Assembly (NCBI GenBank): GCA_023053575.1
Contig: JAKZAP010000018.1
Span: 21,152,458-21,216,457 of the forward strand
Length of the DNA stretch: 64,000 nucleotides
Direction: 5' to 3'
From: Branchinecta lynchi
Lineage: Eukaryota > Arthropoda > Branchiopoda > Anostraca > Branchinectidae
Made by a program: the position numbers and the translations under genes. The notes beneath the pieces were generated by a model. The model ran no database searches. It worked only from the letters and a program-made list of their open reading frames with translations, and was not told the origin of the DNA. Below, one piece after another: positions 32,771 to 42,700 of this stretch; position 1 is the stretch's first letter, and every line of letters starts with the position of its first letter.

Positions 32771-33267
32771 TTTGGAAATATGAGTACACAAGATTTTATA
32801 AAACAGGCATCACGGCTTCGCCGCGATGCCCGTTTTGACCGAATGCCCAAAACGTAGGGGGGGGGGGCTGCCTCCCCCATCGGGAGGCCCCTGGCTGAAA
32901 TAATAGTTATAGGCGTGACTGAAAGGGCTTTTTAGGAGAAATAACGGTCTCCGACGGATGATAAGTGTATGCAAACTGGGCACAAATTTTAAAAACGTGA
33001 TAGGAAGATGGAATATACTCGAAATGACCGCACAGACATCGAGCTTCGTTGAACTTCGTGCTTCAGTTGGTAAAATTGCGTTACTCAAGGCTTTACGCTT
33101 TCCAGCCGAAAAGGGTGAGGTCTAGTTCGATCTGGCTTGGTTCTCTGAATTACCGAACAAAAAAAAATATAGTTCTTGAACCTAATACCGGAATACCAAA
33201 TTCGCCTTACCCAGTTCAGCACTACAAGCGGACTAGTTTCTGAAAATTCCCTACTGTCTCAAAGCGA
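32771..33267. other. No gene recognised
   Basis: Contains a G-run with CTGCCTCCCCCATCGGGAGG at about 32860. No supported frame. Confidence 0.4.
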
Positions 33268-33634
33268 GGCTTCACCTTCCAGATTTTTCTTCCGGATTCC
33301 AGACAGCCGTTTTCGTCGAGTCGAATCTGGAAGGTGAAGCCAGCCCAAAACCGTCTGGAAGTCCGGGGTGTTGGACACCCCAGATTCCGGATGTCTGGAA
33401 AGTACCATAGAGGCAATCCATGCCAGAGACAGAACAGATATGCAAATGTCGGAAGAAAAGAGAAAGTGATTGACAGTTGTGATTGGGATGCAAGAGATAT
33501 TTGAAATGCGAAGGAGACATCTAGGAAATTTTGAAGAATAGCAAAATTAGCTGTCATCATTATCATGAAAATCTGGAACGGTTGGCTTGACTATGCGGAA
33601 GCCCTGGATGTCTGGTAATCTGGAAGGTGAAGCC
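33268..33634. repeat. Inverted and direct copies of a 16-bp word
   Basis: GGCTTCACCTTCCAGA (33268-33283) is exactly inverted at 33326-33341 (TCTGGAAGGTGAAGCC), and the inverted form recurs at 33619-33634. GGGGTGTTGGACACCCC at about 33364 is a further small hairpin. This looks like a decayed foldback element. Confidence 0.65.
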
Positions 33635-34197
33635 TGGCTTTCAGCACCATAGAGATAGTAAAAATAGATCCGTAAGGTAATTAGCAAAACAAAGAGCTTT
33701 CACTTTCTACTCCAAAGACAGTGCAAAACTTCCATTGCCCTGGAAGTAGATTACAGATTTTCTACTCATCATCTTGTGGATCTATTTACAGTATCTGTCA
33801 CAAGTGTTGATAATGAGACTAAGGAGGACTTTCATAAACTCGTCCGCTTGGAAGCACTGAACTGGAATATGGTAAATTGGCAAAGTCGTCATACTAGTGT
33901 CTTTTGCGGGAATCGGTACTGCAGTGGCTGTGAGTTTGAACGGAGACCAGTGGTCCTGCCTTTTCGTGGGACAAAATAATAGGCTATTGACCTGGTCTTG
34001 AAAGGAAATTCCAACGACGAACGTGTAAGTGATGATCACTACCATCTAGAGGCATTTGTTGGCACTATGTTAAATGCTAGACCGCTAGAGTTAGGGCCCT
34101 AAATGCTGACTGCCTAGAGACTCAGCGACTGAGATAAGATGAAGAACATGTCTACCATGTTTGTTGTGTGGCACTCATCCCTCGACAACTAGCAGTC
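33635..34197. other. No gene recognised
   Basis: Unassigned. The frames at about 33776-34045 on both strands overlap each other and resemble nothing known. Confidence 0.4.
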
Positions 34198-34551
34198 CAG
34201 AACAAAATAACACTAGGGAGTAACGTCAAGACCAATACTTTCCTTGCTTCATAAACGGGCCATACTCGTAGCGCCGGCCACTACGCTAGTGGCATCTAAA
34301 GCGAGACAAACATGCGCATTCAGACATTTCTAGTAGACCTAAGGTGCGATGTACTTACATCAAGAAAACAGGGGTGGTTGTATCTTTTTTTGCTGTGTTC
34401 AGAATAAGAAGTTATTGGAGCAAGCGCTGTGCACGACTGATTGGGTTTCAATAGGAACGTTCACTATCGCTAGTGGTGCTAGTGTCGCTGCTATTCGGGT
34501 GTGTGTCCTTTTTTTCAAGTCTTAGCGCTACTCCCTATTGTTATTTTGTTC
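34198..34551 (+). mobile_element. MITE family A, copy A4
   Basis: Starts CAGAACAAAATAACACTAGG and ends in the inverted form (GCGCTACTCCCTATTGTTAT..). Interior as in A1 and A3. Confidence 0.75.
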
Positions 34552-34888
34552 AGCAGCACTCTGAGGTCATTGAGAAAATCCAAAAGAGAGCCTGCAGACT
34601 GATCATCGGAAGTATATCGTGGGTACGAGCAAGCACTACTGGAACGACTCGACAGTAGAAGACTTCTGGCCTAGTATGACTTTTAGTCATAAGTCTAGCA
34701 AGGTCAGCCCGGTTCCGCGCCCTGCTCTCAAAACGCTCCGAAGAAATCCCCCAGTAGGAAACGCCAGCGGGCAGGCTTCGAACTAGGGAAATATAACACG
34801 GAGCGTTACCGCCGCTCGACGCTGCCGTTCATGGCTAGAATAATTATTTAGTGCTTATGTTTGTTCCTTCTTGTACAATCGTTCCAGT
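34552..34888 (+). mobile_element. CR1/L2-like LINE ORF2 fragment between two family A MITEs
   Basis: EVIEKIQKRACRLIIG is a typical post-RT word of CR1/L2 elements. Further matching pieces follow only after frame changes. Confidence 0.55.
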
Positions 34889-35242
34889 AGATCAAAATAA
34901 CACCAGGGAATAGCGCCAAGACTTGAAAAAAGTGACGCACACTCGAATAGCAGCGACACTAGCACTACTAGCGACAGAGAACGCCCCTACTGAAACTCAA
35001 TCAGTCGTGCACCACCGCTGGCTCCAATAGCTTCATATTCTGAACATAAAAAAAAAGAAATATTCTCCCCTGTTTCAACAGTGTGTGCAGACCGCATCTT
35101 AGCTTTACCAAAGATTTCTAAACCCGCAATTTTTTTTCGCTTTAAATGCCGCAAATGTTATGGGCGTTGCTTCGACTATGGCACGTTTGTAAATCATGCA
35201 AAGCATAGGTTTTGGCGCTACTCCTAGTGTTACTTTGCTCTG
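34889..35242 (-). mobile_element. MITE family A, copy A5
   Basis: Starts AGATCAAAATAACACCAGGG and ends CTAGTGTTACTTTGCTCTG. Interior is inverted relative to A4. Confidence 0.75.
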
Positions 35243-35399
35243 CCTTTCAGTGTCTCACTGACGGTTATTTTCATTAAACCCGTCTCTCAACGAAAAGGAA
35301 AAACAATGAATTGGCGTTTGGTAACCATTTTGAACACATAATGGTACGTACTTCGTGCCCAATGGATGACCACTGATTAACTCGCCATTTCTGTTTTAC

Positions 35400-35530
35400 T
35401 TTATCTGTAGTGCAGTATACATTTTGTTGTTTCTCTTTTTTGTTCTTTTTTTCTTTTTCTTCCATTTACTCCGTTCTTGTTCAGTTAGAATGTAACGGGT
35501 TATAAAGAATATACATACATACATACATAA
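35400..35530 (+). mobile_element. LINE 3' tail with (ATAC)n
   Basis: T-rich stretch, ACTCCGTTCTTG, ACGGGTTATAAAG, then (ATAC)n. Shares the end signature with 16018, 18163 and 45735-45808. Only the 3' end is present. Confidence 0.6.
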
Positions 35531-35705
35531 GCTATAGTCTAGATGACTACCTGTTTGTGCCGAAGAAGAATCGCCGTGCACCTAGCGAAGAGCCAGAAAC
35601 GTCACTACAACAAACTCTGTTGATTGATTTACATCGGGTCTGAATCAAATTTTGAGAATTCTTTCGGGAGACGTCTCTCCTTCTTCTCTTGGATCAGGCG
35701 TGTTT

Positions 35706-36016
35706 CGAACTTAAATAGAGGATGTTTTTACGAGCCTTTCTTTATTGTTTAATCACGGTAATGAAGAAACGAGGGGTTGCTCACTCCCGAAAACGATGCA
35801 CACCAAACTCAAACAGAGGATATGAAACGTTTTTACGAGCCTTTCTTTATTGTTAAATCACGGTAATGAAGAAACGAGGGGTTGCTCACTCCGGAAAACG
35901 AGGCACACCAAACTTAAATAGAGGATATGAAACGTTTTTACGAGCCTTTCTTTACTGTCAAATCACGATAATGAAGAAACGAGTGGCTGCTCACTCCCAG
36001 AAACGATGTACACCAA
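35706..36016 (+). repeat. Tandem repeat, 105-bp unit, about three copies
   Basis: CGAGCCTTTCTTTA recurs at 35731, 35836 and 35941, an exact 105-bp spacing (35 codons). The units hold AATGAAGAAACGAG and GTTGCTCACTCC. Because the period is a multiple of three, an open plus-strand frame at 35866-36093 results. I see no sign it is a gene. Confidence 0.9.
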
Positions 36017-36588
36017 GTGGCGCGTGCCGGTGCCCTCGTGAAGAGAACGTTTCATCTAAAACAAATCAAGAACACCAGTCGGAGCAAGACTGATGCCTTG
36101 GGGACAGTGCTTCCGGTTACGGTCCTCGCAGACCAGAATTCCTGATCTTCGGCACCATCACCAATTCCATAAGGAAACTCTATATGATGAAAGTGCAGAA
36201 AAGCCGGCCGCGAAACCCTAATCGTGTTTTCCCAAAAAACTTGCAGCATGCATAAACTTTGCAAAGGGGAGACGGATATTCCGTTCGGTAGTATTTTAGG
36301 TACAGGATAATACCCAGGCATCTGATATACACCCAAAGCCGGGGATGTACCAACACATTTTTAATTACGACAGCGCCGATGCCAAGAAAATATTATTAAA
36401 GAGCTCACGTAATTTTACTCACCTATATCGTTAATGCCCGCATATGGTGCTTCCCTCTGTTAAAAATATCTGAATTAGGAAGAAGGCAGTTTGACGTCAG
36501 ATCGGAAGCCCCGAGAGAAAAACAACCGATTATCGATCCGACGAGTTTCTAGACTGTTCCGCAATCCAGTCAGATAGTCCGGAGCACG
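36017..36588. other. Region upstream of INPP1 exon 1
   Basis: Probably contains the INPP1 promoter and 5' UTR. No TATA box or CpG-rich core stands out. An in-frame TAG at 36550 precedes the start codon. Confidence 0.4.
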
Positions 36589-36731
36589 ATGAGAGTACAG
36601 GTGAAAGAATTTGTGTTGGCGCTGAGTACTGCCTCAGAAAAGGCAGCCAAGATTGCCAGAAGATGCCGCCTGGATAGCGATTTTTCTCAGAGACTTGTGG
36701 AAGAAAAGAAGGGAGACGAGAAGAATGAGCG
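36589..36731 (+). CDS. INPP1: INPP1 exon 1 (aa 1-47)
   Basis: Encodes SEKAAKIARRCR and LVEEKKGDEKNE, matching the family N-terminus. Donor GAGCG|GTAAAT; ends in phase 2. Confidence 0.92.
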
Positions 36732-39700
36732 GTAAATTCGAATTCTTCCTACCCACCCTCTGATTTCGGTATCAGCTTGTTGACGTTACCGAAAAGACTT
36801 CGGTAACGTCGAACGAACCCAATTCTACAATTTCGATAAAAAGACAACACAGTCTAGGTCGCTTGTGTTGTCCGTCAAATTCCGCTTCACAGCAAGTTGC
36901 TACTTTACAGCTAGCCTATGTGTTATCCCTGAAAACAAGGCTCTTGAGTACTGTTTTTCTTTGTTTTGTCACGCTTTGAAAAGCCAAATAAGTATTTTTT
37001 GCGGTAAAGCTAGATTTCTTAGTAGAAAAAACTTAGGGATGTTGCCTATAGCAAGGCATTAGCCTTCGGTTAACCGACCTAAGTTTTCAAGCTATTTTTG
37101 AGCTCCGTTTGCCGGTTGGTTAACCGACCTGTGGACTGAGGAGGGAGCTCCATCCAACCGACCTACGCTCTCGCCACGGCGCGAAATTCAAAAATTTTCA
37201 TTGGAGAGATAGGCGCCGGCGACGGTACGACGCCATTATTTCTTATAAACCGTTTTTAGTGGAGTATTCCTTGGAACAATCCATTATTGCGAGCGCTGTA
37301 GCAGCTTTTGGTTTTCGGTTTCCACCGTATTTTGTGGAGCTCATAACTCGTGAACCAGTGCAAGTATCAAGTTCAAACTTGGTACGCTAGTGGGTATTGG
37401 GGTCTAGTTGTGCCTTTTGGGGGTCCCACCCCCACCCCAACCCGGTTCAGGGGCAAATGAGCCCAGTTAATAAAGTTCATAACTTGACCAGAACTGGTCA
37501 TAGACGATGCAATTCCTTGTACGTGTAGATCCTAGGGCTGGGAAATTGCTTTTAAAGTTGCACCTCCCCACCCACCCTGTTCATCGGCAACTGGGCCCAG
37601 ATTGCCAAGGAGTAAAGTTAGTTACCCTTGCCAGGAATCAACACGTATCAAGTTGAAACTTGGTAGGATTGTGAGCATTGGGATCTCTTTTTAATTGTTG
37701 CGGGTCCCTAACCCCACCCCTACTTGGTTCAGGGGCAATTGGGCCCAGATTGCCCATTTTTTATTCGTTTTAATTTGCTTTTGGATCATGGGGACTTGGG
37801 AGAGTTGAACCACCCCTACCCTCCCCGTTCGCCCAAAATTGCCCATGAAAAAAGTTTTTGACCCGTGACTGGAATCAAACTCTAAGCTGATATACTTGAG
37901 GAAAAAAGGTGTAAATACGCATTTTGATGGGTCCCTACCCCTCCCCCCTCCCGTTCATGGGCAGTTTGGCCCAGATTTCCCATGAGCTTAGTTCGTTTGT
38001 GGCAGGTCTCAAGTCGGTACTTGGCTCGGCATGCTTGTAAACGGGGCTTTAATCGATTGTTCCTGGTCCTGTGTCCTGGATTTTCTGCGCTTCTATTATC
38101 GAATTTAAAAAATCTTTGCAGGAAATTCCAGTCTGGGAGCATTCGACCCTGATGGTATGGCCTGCATAATCTCCCTAGCACAGAAATCAATCAAAGAAGG
38201 GGTTGTCGAAAAGGGGTAGAAAAGTGAAACCTAACTGAGGTTGAAGAATATTGTAGGCATAGTAATTGGGCATCCCCTAGAGGGACACACAGGATGATCT
38301 ATAAAGCATTAATCGTTGAACACGGACAAGCTAACACGCCTGTAACTTCCCCCAAAAAAGAGCTAGAGGCTGATATGGCACTTGCAAAGCTGGGTAAGAG
38401 GATGAAAGTAGGAATGTTCAAATTCGTGGGTTTGTTGTGATCATGAGCAAAATCCTTGAAATAACAATGATCACAGACCCTTAGAAATCAACGGAATTTA
38501 TCGTTTGGTTAAAAGTATTTTATTTCTGCACTTGGCTGTGATGCACACTTCGAGAGCACTAAAAAATCACCTGTAATAAAAACCCTTGACGCAAACATGA
38601 TTCTGGGCGCTTTACGATCATGAATAATATACATGGTTTGGCCAAAAGTTTTTGTTTATTTTTCGGATAAGATGCTGGGTGCTAGGGTGCTAGAAACTCA
38701 TTTCTAAGGAAAATCCTTAAGGCAAAAATGAGCATGGGCTCCTGGGAATCATGAAAATATATATTTTGCTTAAAAGTATTTTTGTACATTGCGGTTAAGA
38801 AGTACTATAAGGGATGGTCAGATCTGGGAAGTGTCGGGTCTTTTCTCTTCGACATAAATTCATACAAAAAGGTCACTTTTATTATCTTACACCACAAACA
38901 AAAAACAAGGAAAAGTAAACAGACTGTCGCTAGTCGAGCCGGTAAACAGCAACTACTGAGTCTTAGCTCTGACTGACTCTCATCATGGTCTTTTATTCCG
39001 CCCTAGATTGACAAGGGCGCTAACTCACGGGTGGCAGGGGAGTTCACGACATTCCTCCCCCTTTTAAGTTTCTTGAAGTACCAAAACACTTGTGAACAAA
39101 TCACTTAAAATAATGTTTTTGACAAACTCATGAATCGAATCCAATACACAAAGCAAAATAAAACTATTTACACTCTTTATAGTCTAACTGAAAACACCGA
39201 TCAACCGTAACTGGACCATTGATCTCATCACGACGAAACGCACTGTGTAGAGTGTGAGGCCGCGTTTGTGCAGACAAGTGATGCCACCTACGGTTGGAAT
39301 TGACATCGAGGATTGTCAGGAATACTGGACCACCACATTTGACATGTGGATGGCAAGTTCTAATCCTGAGATCTCCAAAGTTGACTTTGCCAAGTAGCAT
39401 CGGGAAGTCGCACATATGTCCATGGCATTCGAACTGAACGAGAAGGATTTGATTCTCAACCCACGGTGGTGCATGCGGGGCTCGCCGACATCTGCCTAAA
39501 CTGCTAAGTGCAGACGTCTGTGTGCCGATGATGTCAATCATGATTGTTCCAGCATTTCTGATGGAGCATTCAACATTTTCTCCAAGGAGACCCTTTTTTG
39601 TAATTTCTCCTTGGTTGCCCTTGGTACAGCAGTTATGTCCCTGTATGGACCTGGTAAGGGCTGTTGTTTCGGGATGAACGTTGTGAATGCAGCTAGGAAG

Positions 39701-42700
39701 GTTGGGTTCGGTCTTCTGCTGACTCTTCAACCCTAATGAGAAGAGCTCTTGAGTGGTCACGGTAAGAGGCTCATCGTTCACTTCACTGTTCGGCTGTTTC
39801 TCTCTTTGTTTTCGTCGGAGCTGACGACAGATCTTCTTTACTTTAAAAGTTGTAGATTCCTCTGTAGGATCGAAATCAGTGATCTGTACATCGATTTGAG
39901 GTAAGCAGACTGACGGTACGCTAACTGGATCAGGTAAGTAGTCACATCCCTGAACTGGTCTGGACACACAATGTATCGTCTCAATAGAATTACAACTGGT
40001 CGGTTGTTGGGAACAGCAAAACTCGCGGTTACGTTCGTAGGTGAAAGATAAGCCGCAAGAGACGCCGTCGTCCTCACGACCCTTAAACTCACCTAGCCTT
40101 AAAATGTCAACTGGGTGCAGAGGACCACCGTCATCCATTTCTTCCTCGAAAGTTGTTTTTCGTAGAAACTTCAGGCTATCGTGTCTTCGCGGGCGTCGCT
40201 GCTTCTTCGGTCTCAGTTTCCGACCGAACATCGGCTCGATCCTCAAGCGATTATTTACCCGCAAGTCAGCAACTGATGTTGAGGGTGTCACCTGTGCTGC
40301 CTGGAGCTCCGACGGGTCCATGACCATGAGGCCATTTTCTGACACCGTATTCTTTGCATTCGTCATGCAAAGAGGGATAGCTTCTGGGTATCTCTTCGCA
40401 CCGTTGAAAGTCTTGGATGTATCTTGAACGAATTTGTTTCCATCCTTGAAGGTCACCAATGGGTCGACTATGTCCATTGCCATTCTTCCAAACGGTTCTT
40501 CCACTTTTGGCATTAACATCAAAGGTACCTTTTCCTTTGTTCTGATCTTTGAGGTTGGTTGACAAGCTGGTCAAGTTTTAACACACTGTGCTACGTCACG
40601 CCGAATTTTAGGCCAGAAGAAGCGGGCCAATACCCTGTCGGCTGTGCGTTTTCGCCCAGTATGTCCAGTCATTGCACAGTCATGAGCAAGCTGCATGACA
40701 AAAACTCTACAAAGTCTTGGGATGGCTAGTTGGAGCAGCTCTTCTCCAGTGGCCTTGCACACGACTGATCTGTAAAGCAGGTCATTTTTCACAACATAGC
40801 CCTCACCCACTTCTGCCTTTCGGAAGCATTGTAAGACGGTAGGGTCAGCTTTCTGGAGTAGACTTAACTCCTTAGCCCTGAGTTCTTCTGGGGTTACCGC
40901 TCTGTAAGTTCTGGTTTTCACCAATGAATTCTTCTCGAATTCTTCTTTCGCTTCGCCGTTGACGACGGCTTTTCCTCGTCTTGAGTTGACGGGTTTCTTC
41001 GGGCTGTAGTTCGATATGGGTTATATCGTTTTCCGGTAACTGGACTGGTTTCATCCGATGCCATCGCTTGGTCGAATCGACAGATGACTCTTCTGGTTCA
41101 TGTGCATCCTCAGTCCCGGCTGGCTGGTCGTATTGTTTCCTCCTAGTAGTGATGAAAATCTCGGTCGCGACTCGGAGACTTGTTACACATTTCCAGAAAT
41201 GTTGGGAAAGAGCGTCCAATAATCGCATCGACTGGCAACTAATCTGAAACTGCGACCTGGATGGGGCCATCAAACTCTTCTCCATCTTTGCCAATCTTCA
41301 AGGTGACTAGTTGAAGAGGGTACGATTTGCAGTCACCATGGACACAGCAGATCTCTGTATTGGAGTTCGGAACTTCCTCCAGATTGCTAATGAATTTCCT
41401 GTTCACGACGGTGAGAGTAGCACCACTATCAACCAAGAATTGGGCTGGTGACCCGTCTATGAACCCTTGGAAATGAAACTTCTGGTACACTTCGTCCTGT
41501 GTAGGGCTTTTTGCAAGCAGATTTTCCTTCCTCTTTGATTGGCAGTGTCGTGCGACATGACCGTTCTTCCCACAACTGTGGCAGGACACGGGGTTAGTCC
41601 TTTCAACAGGTCTGGAAGTTGAAGGTTTATTTTCGAAATCAGCTGGCCGTGCCGTCTCAAACCTGAAACATGGTTGCTGTACAGCTCTAGCCGGCTGTTT
41701 TTTCGAAGGTTGAATTTTCGCCATCACTCGCTCCTCTTTTCGGGCTATGAAGAAGTTTTCTGCAAGCTCTGAAACTTCCTCTAGTGTCGGGTCTCTTAAC
41801 TCTCGTAGTCTCAGCCTCAGCTCTTCGTTTTTGACAGAGTTCGTGTACTGCTCTACTACGACTCGCCTCAGGATTTGATTTACCAAAAGTTTTAGGTCGT
41901 CCGCATTGGTCAGACTTTCATATCATGGTGCCCCGAGCCACTTATTCATTTGATCTTGTAACTTGAGCCCATAGTCCGTAAAAGACTGATCTTGCTCCTT
42001 CTCTAGCGTCCTAAAACGCTGGCGGTAGGTTTCTTCTGTTACTTGAAATCTGGGAAGTACTGTGCGTTTTACTCGCTGATAGTCAGAGCTCTCGGAAACT
42101 GGGACTCAGGCCGCCGCTTCTGCTGCTTTACCAGTGAGTAACACAGTGAGTCGGGCTGCCCATGTGGTTGGATTCCAGTTATTCAACCTTGCTGTTCGCT
42201 CAAAGGTGGAAACCTTTGACACACCAATAATCATCGGGAATAACCGTGGAATAATATTGTTTCACTGGAGATAAATATGAAAAAAAGGAATAAACAACTA
42301 CAAGCGGGAATTTGCAAAAAATAATTCGGAAAGAAGAACGGTCCTACCTCAGCCTTGGAATTGGGAGGGTGAGGATACTTCACAGGTTTGCCGTCTTTAT
42401 GAGATGATGGTGGCCGTTCCAGATCCCTCTTCTGACATCCACTTTATGTCGGGTCTTTTCTCTTCGACATAAATTCATACAAAAAAATCACTTTTATTAT
42501 CTTACACGACAAACAAAAAACAAGGAAAAGTAAACAGGCTGTCGCTAGTCGAGCCGGTAAACAGCAACTACTGAGTCTTAGCTCTGACTGACTCTCATCA
42601 TGGTCTTTTATTCCGCCCTAGATTGAAAAGGGCGCTAACTCACGGGTGGCAGGGGAGTTCACGACAGGAAGTGACAGTTTCTAAGCCAATCTAGTCAAGT

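Larger units (their letters stand above)
38832..42666 (-). mobile_element. Ty3/Gypsy-type LTR retrotransposon, 3.8 kb, defective, inserted in a family C repeat
   Basis: Two 220-bp direct repeats (TGTCG...CGACA ends) bound a 3.4-kb interior. GGAAG flanks both outer ends (38827-38831, 42667-42671), a 5-bp target duplication. Coding is on the minus strand, so the 5' LTR is on the right. Order: SCAN-like Gag, CCHC knuckle, aspartic protease, HHCC integrase zinc domain, start of the integrase core, then a long frame of unknown content. No reverse transcriptase or RNase H is visible. Five substitutions between LTRs (about 2.3%) indicate a fairly recent insertion. Premature stops in gag, protease and integrase make it non-autonomous. 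Confidence 0.9.

Noticed and set aside
33222..33566. 114-codon minus-strand frame
   Set aside because: Runs through the inverted 16-bp words of a decayed foldback; no family features.
40041..40427. 128-codon plus-strand frame
   Set aside because: Antisense shadow of the 452-codon frame in the LTR element.
39164..40522. Unknown frame considered as an envelope gene
   Set aside because: No signal peptide, fusion-type hydrophobic stretch or C-terminal membrane anchor is visible.
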